Assembly (NCBI GenBank): GCA_030737835.1
Contig: CM060849.1
Span: forward strand, 17,326,334-17,390,333
Length of the DNA stretch: 64,000 bases
From: Acorus gramineus
Lineage: Eukaryota; Streptophyta; Magnoliopsida; Acorales; Acoraceae
Direction of reading: 5' to 3'
Part shown: positions 25,867 to 37,760 of the stretch, one piece after another
Layout of the letters: each line of letters opens with the position of its first letter
How positions within the stretch are numbered: position 1 is the stretch's first letter
The notes under the pieces: generated by a model
Told to the model about the DNA's origin: nothing
What the model saw: only the letters and a program-made list of their open reading frames with translations
Database searches by the model: none
Program-made: the position numbers and the translations under genes

Positions 25867-28131
25867 GTCTCGTTTAAAAATAATTTTTAAAGGTGATTTT
25901 GTTTTTAATTAAATTAAAAGCTAAAAAGTGTTGTCAAATGCATTTTAAAAAATTAACTTAATTAAAAAGTTATTTTCAATTTTTAGTGCAAAAAAAGTTG
26001 ATTTTTTAAAAAACGAAAAAAAATGGCTTTTCTAATAATTGAGTTTATTTAAACTATTTTATTTAAAAAATTTATTGAATTTTTATTTTTAAAGATAAAT
26101 GTTAGCCAATCTACTTAGTCTTATTCAAAGAAAAGAACGCCCATGTAAATATACAAAAAGTAAAAGATAGTCGAATGCATTCATCCACTCTAATTTGGAA
26201 TTAACTAATTAAGGGAGATCAAGAGTTTTGTTTTAAGTGCATAAATAATGTATTCGTGCACTTTTATTTGGAAGTATATACATTTAAGCATCTCCAATTG
26301 GCCACTGGAGGCCAGTCATCTTCAATGGGACTGTAAATTTTCAATTTATAGTCCCAAAATATAAACCGGACGTCATATTTGGAGACTCATTTGTTGGACT
26401 TCCACCAGTTATCAACTAAAATCACTTAAATATCCCTATTAACATTGAACATATTTACATAAATGACATTTATTTCACAATTTTTTTTATTTAAAGTTTA
26501 AAAACAATGTTTTAAAATCGAATAATTCATTTAATCGAAAAAATGAATGGTGTGAGAGTCATCAATTTAATCATTGGGTTAATCGGATCTCAACATTGAC
26601 ATATTGTTGGGTTTAAAATATAAAATAGTTATTTGAAGATTTATAGAGTTACAATTAAATTTGAAAATCCACCATTAGAGTTGATGGGTCTTTAAAACAA
26701 AAATCTTCAAAATAAAGCCTCTATTGGAATTGAGAGGCCTTAAGTTATTTTGAAGTTTATGACTATTAATTTTAGTGTTAACAAGGATAAATTGATTTTT
26801 GGTTTGGTTGTGTTTTGAATTATTTTTGTTAGAAAACATAATAATAATTTTTGTTGTTTAGATAAAATATGAATATACAAAATTTATAAAATGATGACAG
26901 TTGATTTGATAATAGGTCAACGTATTTTTTTGGGTTGAATTACCTGGAATAACTTAATTCCAGAGATTAGCTGTAATGCATATACTACTTTATACCAATT
27001 AATTATAGCATACAGTTTCTCATTTATTATAACCTTCCAAACACCCATTTTGAGGTTATTCCGATTAATTTTCACTTATCCCGAAACCTATTCTCAAACC
27101 AAACAGGGGCTTAGGTCGGGTGAGAAATGAAATTGTTCCGTCTGGATATGAGTTTAAGTAGATTCTGCGTTTGAAAAGTTAAACTTAAATCAAAATATAT
27201 TTTTAGTGTTTAGTTTTTCAAACCACTATCTTTCTTTTTAAAACAAAAAAATCTTACGATTAAAAATCTAATAAAATAAATTTTTTAAAAAATTGAGTTT
27301 AAAATACAATATTCTAAGAATCTTAGCGTTTCAATATCACCCATCAAACATTTTCTTTCATAGCACCACATATGTATCAAACACAAACATTTTTATGATG
27401 TGCTTTTATAAATTTCTTATTAAAAAAACACGCATGCACAGCCTCGGTAATTTTGGTACCACCTACGTATGACGTCATTTGATTGGTTAACAGAAAATTT
27501 CGTGTCATTATCAAAGAATGCTAACCATCAATGTTTTGTTTCCTAAGATTATTATCCCATTTGAATCCGAATGGGGCACATGTTTTGTATCCAATGTTTT
27601 CAATCGAATGATCATGGTGAATTCATTCATGCATCTGCGCTATTTAAGATTTCATTAGCAATAAAAAAAAATTACTCCAACACAAATACAACATAAATTT
27701 CGCTCATCACATGAAATCTATCTTTTTTATGAAGCAGTTATCAATTACTTATATAATCATCTCTACTTTCCAGATTGTATAGAAATACACGACATTTGCT
27801 GAAGCAAGTTTACAGTAACAAAAACAGAGTATAAGCTCTCACACTGCAAATTCAATTGTTACATTCTGGAAATAACACATTTCGTTGATGTCTTTCATCA
27901 CCAATGACCGGAGCTTTAGTTACAAAAATCCGATGCATTATCATCCACCCAATTTGCAAAAAGTGATGGATGTGTTAAAGAAGAAGAGAAAAAATGGGAA
28001 CCAAAAATTATGTACAAGTAGTAAAAAAAAGGTCTTCTTGGGCAGTTGCAAAGAATTTTTTGCAAGGATCTCACCTCCCTATTCTCAGACCTCCGTATTT
28101 TCAGAGTCAGAGGGAGCGAGGTTGAAGAGGG
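25863..28131. other. Non-coding AT-rich intergenic region
   Basis: I see no gene here. A MITE candidate lies at 26285-26742. A short stretch near 27050-27120 ends in AAACCAAACAGGGGC, another common MITE-type terminus, but I could not find its partner end. The sequence just above 28131 is probably the 3' untranslated region of the minus-strand peptidase. Confidence 0.5.
26285..26742. repeat. Candidate MITE with CTCCAAT-type ends
   Basis: The left part reads GCATCTCCAATTGGCCACTG. The right part, in reverse complement, reads GGCCTCTCAATTCCAATAGA. The inverted match is imperfect and no clear target duplication is seen. It is AT-rich and non-coding. Confidence 0.35.
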
Positions 28132-30687
28132 TCACGAAAGAGCTAACATGTTCTGCTCAGCCTGTGGTGCGTATATGGTGTCGGAGATTTTTGAAGGAGG
28201 CCAGTATCGAAGAACGGACCTTCCGAGAATGTTTTTCACAGGTAGAGGACCCCTGAAAGTGAAATAAGAGAATCGTTTAATGTCTTGGTTTAAATATCTG
28301 TTTGCTTTTATGTGATATCACAGTCAGGTTTGAAACAATTTGATCATAGAAAAATGAGTGATTCTATCATGGACTGTGGTTCAAAGATTTACCAGTCATG
28401 AGAGTCGTAGCTATTGTTGCGGTTATCCCCCATCACGAATACATAGCCTTCAGGGACAAGCTGCACCAAATATGGGCAAGGAGTAAATCAGTAATGACAG
28501 ATAATCAGATGCTCATGAAACTGAATTTGACAATGATTATGAGAGAAGTTGCTCTTCATGTAACTTTAGATAAAGTTCTTTGTTAGTGCTAATTGCTATC
28601 CCTATTAACCAAAAATATGACAAGATTGTGTATCCATCTGTGTATGCTTATCATGGTAGGAGTGGGACATGGTAACCAATGAGAATGTTTTGTTGTTATA
28701 TATTTTTTTTGCTCTTCTAGTCATTTTATGCATCCTAGCAAAGATATAAAAGAAAGGCAAAACAAGAATTCAGTTGCAATTAGAACAACTCATACTTCAA
28801 TGATTCAAACACAAATAATGGAGGTGGCTCAAACATAAGAAATATCTAGAATTAATTTTGTGAAAGGAATTAGTACCACTGGGTCCATTTCATAAGCAAG
28901 TGGCTCCAAAATGAAATCTTCATCTTGAACAACGCCATTCACCATCAATTTTCCATCACGAACCTGTTAAAGATTATATCCACATGTACATAAATATAGG
29001 GGAAAAAATGCGAGAGAAACAGAGTCATCGACAGAACGAATTGCAGGGGAAACCTTACCTCAACATAGTCCCCAGCCTTGGCCACAACTCTTTTGATAAA
29101 AACATCCCCCAACTTACAGCCATTTCCCTGCAGACAGGTATTAGTGTAAGTCAAGAATAGACATGGAATTTATAATACTACCAATATTGAGTGTTTCAAA
29201 AGTAGATTGCACTGCTAAATCCCAAAAAACACACCTGCGCACTAGGAGGTGCCTTGAACACCACAATATCTGTGACTTCAGGGAGTCTAAATATATAAGA
29301 AACCTGCAAATGTTTAAAGAGAGGACAATATCAATATCTCCATGCTCCAAATGTATGGATGACAGCCACTTAGTTCTAGCTGACATTTCCATTAAGTAGT
29401 TAAGAGTGTTAAATCAGTAACAACTAAATAATTCAAAAATTTAGTGTCAATATTTCCATGCTTCAAGTGTCCGGAGATTTAGCAATTTCACAGCTCCTAC
29501 TGACAATTCCATCAAGTAATTACAGATTCCACAAAATACACAACTGCTTTTCAGGATTTTAGCCTTTTAAAAAGGTACTGAAAAGGGAAACATGTTTCTC
29601 CATCATTTGATTTTCCACAACAGATCTCTTTGGAATCATATTTACATGTGGCGTGATGAGTCTATTCAGTACTCCTCTCTTCATTTAACAAGATACACCC
29701 ATTCAAAAACTCAATTTTCGATTTATTTCATAACAAAATACGCCCATTCAAACACTCAATTTTCAGTTTGTTTCATCTTAAAATAAGGGTTTACAAAAAC
29801 TCCGCACATCATGATCTTTGATATTGTTCTTAGCAACAATCACCTAATCCATGTGTTTTAGCATAACAATGATATAAAGATCATCAAATATAAGCTAATA
29901 TAAATCAACAACAGAAGCAACTACATCTAAATGTAAACCATTCCTTTAGAGATGTATATACCAATCACCACAAAAACAGTCAAAACTCAAACATTAATTG
30001 CTCAAAAGAATAGGTTCACCATACCTTCTCGGCCAGGATCCGGTCCCCGGCATCAAACGTTGGGTACATGGACCAAGAAGCGATAGATCTTGGCTCCGCC
30101 ATACACGAACTACGCAACAGCGGCACCGTCAGCAGCGCAAATACCGCCTTAGCGTCATCGGAGCACGACTTCATCCACCGCGACAGCCAGTGCGGGCTCC
30201 TCTCGTGGGGCTGATCAAAGGACTCGGTGAGGTCCTCCGGCGCCGGCGCCGTCTTCTTAGCGACGGCGGACCCCAGGAAGAAGTCGCTGCAGGGGAACCA
30301 CTTCATCCCCTGCAGGAACGGCAGAACCGTCGACGGCTTGAACCCTCCCATAGATCCCGACGAGACACTGAAGGCTACGGTGGTGGAAGAAGAAGAACAA
30401 GACGTCGTCATCTTCAAGAGAGACGCCAGTCCGGCCGAGGAGGCTCTACGGCTGAGGCCGGCGGAGCCGGAGGAGCTGGAGGCGGCGGAGTGGTAGGAGG
30501 AAGAGGAGGAGGAAAAGGAGAAGTTGAACCAGCTCTTGCGGCGGTCGACATCGGACCTGGAGAGGAGGGAGGATGTGGCGGGGACGGACCGGAGGTTGCC
30601 GGAGGCGGCGCTGCGGGCGGCGGAGGGGCGACAGCAAAGGTTTTGGACGAGGTAGGTGGAGCAGGTGATGGATACGCGGATCGCCAT
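28132..30687 (-). CDS. TPP1: Chloroplast thylakoidal processing peptidase (type I SPase)
   Basis: This is a membrane-bound serine/lysine signal peptidase of the Plsp/TPP family, which removes lumen-targeting peptides from thylakoid proteins and matures Toc75 in Arabidopsis. Exons: 30025-30687, 29235-29303, 29059-29127, 28877-28963, 28393-28460, 28132-28252, giving 358 residues, close to Arabidopsis TPP1 and TPP2. The Ser/Arg-rich N-terminus from [14 protein letters not shown] fits a plastid transit peptide. A membrane segment lies at about 180-196. The nucleophile is Ser206 (SWSMYPT) and the general base is Lys256 ([13 protein letters not shown]). The box E region reads [15 protein letters not shown] and the C-terminal box [12 protein letters not shown]. 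All junctions keep frame. I chose the second of two nearby ATGs because MAIRV is the family start. Which paralogue it is cannot be told. Confidence 0.93.
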
Positions 30688-30869
30688 CTTCACGAGACTG
30701 GAGAGGGAGAGGAGGTGCCGGGACAGCGGGGCGGAGGGGGTGCCGGAGTTCGATAGGGGGACGATCAGAGGAGGGACATTTCGACGGCGGAGAGAGCAGT
30801 CAAGGCGGCGGCGGTCCGGTGGGCGAATTTAGGGTTAGGGTTTCGGGTGATTTTTTGGGGGGAGAGCTT

Positions 30870-30925
30870 CTCTCTCGCGCAGAGAGAGAGAAACGAATGA
30901 GAGAGAGAGAGAGGGGGGAGAAGAA
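30870..30925 (-). promoter_or_regulatory. GA/CT-rich tract upstream of the peptidase gene
   Basis: An interrupted (GA)n tract lies about 190-235 bp upstream of the peptidase start codon. It probably belongs to the 5' leader or core promoter. The role is inferred from position only. Confidence 0.4.
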
Positions 30926-31650
30926 AAGAAGGGGGTGATGTATAAAAAAGACCGGGATTTTGGTCTTATTTACGATAGTGCCACCGATTAGACGGATGGA
31001 ATTATGTCACGTTTATTCATGTAGCTCGATGCGACGTGATGCTATTATTATTTGTTGGGGATATTTTGTTACATAATTATATTGATAAGTAGTTTATTAT
31101 TTGAGAATACATATTATGATATTTTGGTTTGTGATGTTAGTTTAGCTCAAGGAAGCAATTTTCACATTTTTGAAATTTTGGTAGGAGGATTTTGGTTGAC
31201 GAAATCACTTATTGTGATTTGATAATTTTAACATTTTATTAGAAACCTTTTATTCTATATATAATCACTTGAGCTAATATGTGATTAATTTTAAAGGTTT
31301 GTTAAACACAATTTTGAGTATCATTTATAATTTTATTAGTGAAGCTTTAATCATGAAATCATATACTTCATTGGCTTGTCAATGTTTTCGTTTGTAAAAT
31401 CACTTAAAATAAGTTTCATAAAAATTATATTATATATAGTTTCATAATCTCTAAATTTTTTAAAATGATGTCAAAGTCCTATATGCATTATTATCAATAA
31501 TCGATACAAATTTTTTTTAAAAAAATACGCTTTTATTCATTGAAATATTGTATAAAAAATGCATGCTATAAAATATACTAGTATATTTAAAAAAAATAAA
31601 AATTTGATTTTTCAACACAATGTGATAATTGTTTTTGAAAACGGAATGTT
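30926..31650. other. Non-coding intergenic region
   Basis: This is AT-rich DNA between the peptidase promoter and the solo LTR. I see no gene or defined repeat in it. Confidence 0.5.
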
Positions 31651-31655
31651 GGTAT

Positions 31656-32177
31656 TGTTGGAAAGGTTATTCGCGGAAGCCACCAACAAACACGAGATCA
31701 AACACAAGAACGAAATATCACATCACAAGAAGAAGATAAGATATACGTGGTTCGGCCTAGGCCTACATCCACGGGGCAAAAACAGAGAATCCACTTTGAT
31801 AGTTGAGATACATTAAGAGACTCACAAACTCTCTCATAGAGTTACCCTCTCTTAGAACCCTCTCAACCTTCCTTTAGGATCTCTACATTGTATACATTGC
31901 CTTGCCTTGCCATGAAACCCTAGAAGATATTTATAGAGATAAATAACTTCCTTCCCAAGTAATCTCTCAATTAACAAACAAATATTGTTCCCATTAATTA
32001 GGAGATATTCACTCTCCTAATTAACAAACAAATATTGTTTCCTATTTTAGGAGATTTACTTTAAATATTAATTAAGATCAAATCTTAAATAATATTTAAC
32101 TCATTAGGTGTCCAACCTAATATGATTTCATAATGGCCATCTGATGTGATACATCAGATCGAGACATAATCCCAACA
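31656..32177. mobile_element. Solo LTR (Copia-like) with 5-bp target duplication
   Basis: This 522-bp sequence begins TGTTGG and ends CCAACA. It is flanked by identical GGTAT pentamers at 31651-31655 and 32178-32182. It contains ACGTGGTTCGGC and TACATCCACGGGG, words I associate with plant Copia and TRIM LTRs and which recur at 41247-41623. No internal retrotransposon sequence lies beside it, so it is a solo LTR left by recombination. The orientation of the original element is not certain. Confidence 0.85.
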
Positions 32178-32279
32178 GGTATATATCTATTTTAAAATAT
32201 CAATAAAACAGATCATATTTGAATGTGAAATAAGATAAATAGTAATAAAATACATTGTGATAGTTATAATATACACTAA

Positions 32280-32622
32280 GGCCTCATTTGGTTACATGTT
32301 TGGGTGCGATTCTATTTTTTGAAAATCTGAAAAGTTAAAATCGTGCAGCTAAACATGACAGCTTTATTCAGAATCAAAAGCTGGATTCCTTTTAATTTTT
32401 CTCTTGAAATCTGTGTTTTAAAAAATTCATAAACAACTTTTTTTTTGTCAGAATCAATTTTTTAATTGAAAAACAACTTTCTCTATCAAACATCAACTGC
32501 TTTCAAATATTAATTCTTGAATTAAAAAAAAAAACATCCTAATAAAAATTAAGATATAAAATCATCTTAAAAAACAGTTTTATTTTAAAAATTATTTTTT
32601 AATATATGTTTTCAAACGGGTC
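32280..32622. repeat. MITE family B (copy 2, inverted relative to copy 1)
   Basis: It begins GGCCTCATTTGGTTACATGT and ends, in reverse complement, GACCCGTTTGAAAACATATA. It is the diverged reverse complement of the element at 23880-24222. It lies between the solo LTR and PEX13 and has no coding capacity. Confidence 0.65.
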
Positions 32623-32978
32623 TTTAACTCGGAGATATAATCATACAAAGACAATAACTATGTATCAGCACACTAAAAATTATATGTTTAAAAGAAGTGG
32701 TTTCGTAGTAAATAGAACGACAGTCCAGGGCGAAGCTAACATGGGCCGACACAATCAGTTGGTTGACTTTGAATGTGTGATTTGTTGGGACCACGACCTC
32801 AGACAGTTTCCTCGACCGTTCCACTTCCACACCCATTAAAATAAGGATACAAAAATAAATAACAGTAACTTTATATTAATATAATAATCCACAAATAAAC
32901 AAGGGAGCTCCATTGAGTGAAGCCTTCACTCAATCAAATAGTCATTCCTGCGTTCACACCTTTTCAATTTTTTAAAAT

Positions 32979-33154
32979 ATTTATATTTGTTTATTTAATT
33001 ATGTCAAACAAAATATATAATTTCGTGGATAACATAAACTGAAAATTTGTATTGCATACGGTACCATTTATATTTGTTTATTTAATTATGTCAAACAAAA
33101 TATATAATTTCGTTGATAACATAAACTGAAAATTTTGAATTTCATACGGTACCA
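32979..33154. repeat. Tandem duplication, about 87 bp, two units
   Basis: Two adjacent near-identical units (32979-33065 and 33066-33154) each begin ATTTATATTTGTTTATTTAA and end near CATACGGTACC. They differ by a few substitutions and about two inserted bases, so the duplication is fairly recent. Confidence 0.85.
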
Positions 33155-33846
33155 TCACTTATGACCACGAGCTGACATTGTCACATTGATTGGTTTGCTC
33201 AAATGAAACAAGATTACGTGAAATCATCTGAAATTATTTTTTATCCAAAATTAACTAGTCAAGGGGCTGACTGAGTAGCAAAATAATGATGCACATAATC
33301 CCTGGACAAAAAAACATCATAGTTTCTCATTCTATTCAATTAATTATATGAGATACCAACAAACGTGAACAACTAATTCTAGTTTCATAAAAAGGGGGCA
33401 TAGTGATGTAAGCACATACGTTATAAGAGGTGGACCAAACTGGCACATCGTATTCATATCAAATTATCAAGTCATCAAAGTTGGAGCCTACCAGAGTTGA
33501 AAATCAAATTGCATTCTTAAACATGAGTGGTCTGGAGTGGAATGAACTCTTGTGAAGGGGGAATCTTATGGAATTTGTAGTTGCAAAACAAAATCCATCA
33601 CTGCAATCTTTGGACTAATATTTCAACATATCATTCTATAATGGCAATCCACCAATAGATCAGAAAATGAAAAAAAAAAAAAAGTGGATGGAACAATCAC
33701 CAACCAGAAAGAGCATACTCAAATGCTCACATATGAATATTCTCAGCCCTCGCAGCGAATTTTGCGACATTGCCAATGGACTCAAGCCTCCATCACAAGA
33801 GGCATGGATTTTTTTAACTAGATTTTGTTTGCGCAGGATAAGGCGC

Positions 33847-36554
33847 TCAGTTTTTTCGGTTCAAGCCCTCTCCCCAGACATTGTCCCACGCGCCAGGCGC
33901 AGCCTTTGGCCCTTCAATGCACTTCTGTCCCGTTTGTGGTGGTGGTGTTCTTTGCTTTGTTTTGAGTCCTAATATATTGAAGACGAATCTTGCAAGCTCA
34001 CCGTATAACATCCCAGAACGATCAAATAGCTGTAATGGTGTTATTACGCAAAGCATGAACTCTTTGACTTCAAACAAGTTAGATTAAAGAGAGTGCATGA
34101 AGGAGGATGACAGAGCACCTGGAGGAGTCCAGTCATAAACAAATGTAATGCCTGCGTGTTCTGATCAACGAGGAACGCCACCCGATCAATAAATCCCACC
34201 ACGCCTTGCAGCTGAAATCAATGATATATACAATTAATGGAAAAATATAACAGGGAAGCCAGAATCATTTCATTATGACGACATTAAAATCAAAGCTACA
34301 TCTTTATGAGTACAATGTACCAAACACAGTAGACTCGGCTCATTTTACCATTTTTTTCTTATTACAGAAGTGAAAATAGTGTATTCATTACCATCCGGAG
34401 GAAAGAAATCCAAAATCCTGGAGGGGACGGAGGACCCCCGAATGGATTGTTGGGATCTTGATCATCATAAGGACCACCCAGTTGACCACCAAACTGATTG
34501 TTAAACATGCCACCTCCATACAAGCCACTGACACCATACATGCCCCCATAACCTCTATTATAAAGATTATTTCCATTCAGTCCACCAGAGGAATTGTACA
34601 ATCCAGGACCATAGCCAAAACCTGCACCAAGGAATAAAAAATGTCAAAATCTTTTGTAGACATCAGGAGTATAACGAGGAAGAGGGAAACTTCTAATGAT
34701 AATTACCGCCATAATTGCTTCCATAGTTTGGCACCCAAGGCCTAGTTGGCACCGGCCTACTAAGTGTGTCTCTTTTTACAACAGAAATCCCCGTAGTTAT
34801 AGGTATGATTTCTCCAGGTTTTGCAGTCCCTGATGCCTCAACAGCATCACTTGTGCTTCCCAAAGATGGAGGCTTAAAAGGAGAAGGACCTAATGAGTTC
34901 CCAGCTCGTTCCCATGGCTTCAGAGGAGGTCTAACATTACCTGCAACGCAGCTAACAAGGATAAGAAACAGTGAAAGCATATGAATTGCTGATGATTAAA
35001 CAACTTTCCTAGCTATTGGGATACACCCCATTTTCTATGCATTTCCCACTAAATGTAAGTCCCTAGTGTCCCCTTATATCTAGGAGCATACCAGATGTTT
35101 GTTTTCAATAAAATCACAGGTGGTGTGCTCCCATGCAATAAGAAGCACATAAGAGGTCTCAAATAACATAGTGACAAATTGTATTTTAGTGAAGTATCGC
35201 TGACCCCATGTTTCAACACCAGACCCCACTGTTGCTCTCTGGATCCAGCCTATCTTTCTCTCTCTACCCAAAAAAGTTTATCATCAGTTATTGAAGGCTC
35301 TGTTAATCTGGAGTTCTGAAATTGATTTTCTGGTGTTCAGAATATTGCAAAAATTATTTTTTTACAGAAAGTGGAATGGAGTAGTAAAATCCCCCTTTCA
35401 ATAAACCTAAGTTTCTTGAAAACATAGATCCGCCAATCCTCAAATTCCAGCTATGCTGTTAGTTTGAATAATGCATTTTCTGATATTCTGAATTTGTTTT
35501 TGGGGGAAAAAAAAGAATTTGGTTGTCAGACATTCAAAAGGCCCATGAAACCCTCACAACTCTCATTTCACTTCTCTAAGGCACGCATTTAAAGACAAAA
35601 AAAGCAGTTCCCTTGAATTCTGGATGTAGTTCATCATGTGAAGTTAGCATGTACATGCTGGAACTATGTAAATGCCTGCATCAATATCAGAAGGAACAGA
35701 TATGCAGCAATATTTGCATGCTTTTTAAAAAGTATAAAAACATGTGTGTATAATGATTTTGAAATTTTGGTACGACTATACTATAAAAAAAATACAGTTT
35801 GGATGAATTCCATAAATACAGAATTCATCCAAACTTGAGAATTCAAGGAATCCAAATATTACTCTTTTTTAAGCCCTTAAACCCAGTCTTACTGAAAAGA
35901 GCTAAATAAATTCTTCCAATAAAGCAGGGTATTCAACGGCATAACTACAAGCAAAAAATTACCATGACGACAATGGATTATTTTTGTTTCCCAGATCGAA
36001 ACAGAGCTCAAAGAATAAATATGGAAGCATGTTAACAGGAAAAGACAGCAGTATTAGGGTAAGTATAACCATAGTTACTCCTTTTCTTTGGCACTAAAAT
36101 CCAACCATGATAGTTAATCCATAAAGTAATCAGCGCCAATTTTTCCTATTGCGGAATGTGGATGTACAAGGACCATAAATTCCATGAATGTGTTCCTTCA
36201 AGTGCAATTAAACCAATCAGAAGGTCCCCCACCTCCTCTTTATCTTTTCTGGTGGTAAGAGACTAGACATAATTCTTAAAAGACTAGAAAGCAGCTTGAA
36301 GATTTTCAAAAACCTATCTTGTGGGGAGCACAACTAATTTTAATGAAGTAACTTAATATAACTGAAGCATCAAAAAGCAATAAATCATATCCAGCTTCAT
36401 GTGTTCTCTGCCCAACAATTTTTGGACAAATTAAGTGTCTTCAGATTCTCAGAATAAAAAAATAAAAATTGCAAAAAAATATACATGAATGGAAAATGAA
36501 TGCATGAGCACATGAAATTGAAAAATTGGGTGAAATTAATATACCTCCAGACAT
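33847..36554 (-). CDS. PEX13: Peroxin 13, peroxisomal import docking protein
   Basis: PEX13 is a peroxisomal membrane protein that forms the docking site for the cargo receptors PEX5 and PEX7 together with PEX14. Exons: 36545-36554, 34707-34940, 34392-34621, 34119-34211, 33847-34029, giving 249 residues, shorter than Arabidopsis PEX13 (about 300). The first coding exon is only 10 bases (ATGTCTGGAG). The N-terminal part has PPLKPWERAGN, VEASGTAKPGEIIP and LSRPVPTRPW, followed by a Gly/Tyr-rich low-complexity segment (GYGGMYGVSGLYGGGMF). The core reads PPSPPGFWISFLRM, DQNTQALHLFMTGLLQ and FDRSGMLYGELARFVFNILG. The end, GAWDNVWGEG, matches plant PEX13. As in other plants there is no SH3 domain. 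The reduced length comes mainly from a shorter Gly-rich segment. Confidence 0.92.
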
Positions 36555-36605
36555 GGTTGTTAAACTCCAACGATGTTTACAATTCAATCATACGATTGTT
36601 TAAAT

Positions 36606-37726
36606 CTGAAACCAAATGATCCATCATTCATGTTAAATTCTGTTCTAATAAAATATGCAACATAATTCAATGATAAAATGGGCATTTGATTAGGTTAGGA
36701 TGCTAAAATCTAATAAATATGTTGGTCTACCTTTGCCTAAAAAAATCCAATAAATATATTAACTTTAATCATGCATAATATAAGATTTGACAAAATCACA
36801 CAATTCACACCAAGCTATATAACTAATTGAACTACATCAAACTACAGTTTTATATAACTAATATAAATTTCACAAATTATATTATTGTGAAAAGCTCATA
36901 AAAACATATGGCGACCCTCACAAGTTTTGTAGCGTACAGCTCTTTTTATTTCCCTCCAGAACCTATTCAATTCAATGATCTGATTCATCTACATCCTTCA
37001 AAGAATCTCCTTCAGAGATACAGCTAACTAGTTCATAATGTCAACTATTTAAAAATGGAAAAGTAGGCTATGAAGAAGACTTTAATAAGCACAAACTTTA
37101 ACTATAAGAACTGATGATCTCTCTTGCTATGGTATACACTCTTCTTCAGAGCCTGCTTTTCCATTTTTTTGTATAAAAAATATACGCTCGCACATTAAAG
37201 ATATACTGCTTTAAAAAGTGAAATATACACTAGTGTATTTTTTCTTTGAAAAAATAAAATTTTTTAATTAAACTGCGATAGCGCAATGTATACTACAGCT
37301 GGGGAACACTTCTGGAATGCAGAGAGGGCTGCAAAATGGATTGAGTATAACAGCACTAAAAAAAATCAAATCATCTGAGAATTACGCGGGGGTGCAATGG
37401 GATTATCCCTAACATTATCCTAATATTAATCATTTGCTTGGCTTAAAAATACTATAGCTCTAATAAAAAAAATTATTTTCAATTGCAACCAAATTTTCAC
37501 ATACAATAAAAAAACCAAACCAATTAATGTACATATTCAATCAAGCAATGCAATTGTAAGCGATGAACAACCGGTTTTGCACGAATCACCGATTTCGATT
37601 CAACGAATCAATCGCGAACTAAATCCGTGACGAATTGATCGATAACATCGTACAAAACCCTGATTTGTAAAAGAAAAAAAAAAACAACGAATCAATGACG
37701 ATGAACAAAGTTCTGGAGAGACTCAC
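36606..37726 (-). other. Probable 5' leader intron of PEX13
   Basis: An acceptor (TTTGGTTTCAG) ends at 36606, about 50 bp before the PEX13 ATG. A good donor, GACG|GTGAGT, stands at 37726. Together they suggest an untranslated first exon near 37727-37760 and an intron of about 1.1 kb. This is inferred from splice-site patterns only. Confidence 0.5.
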
Positions 37727-37760
37727 CGTCTAATATATGGATTTGCGGAGATCGATTTCT

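Noticed and set aside
25264-25890. Open frames of 120-208 codons on both strands
   Set aside because: They translate the GC-rich palindromic element and its poly(A/T) and (TA)n parts into Arg/Ser/Lys low-complexity strings.
29998-30756. A 252-codon plus-strand frame
   Set aside because: It is antisense to exon 1 of the thylakoidal peptidase and is an Arg/Gly/Glu-rich composition artefact.
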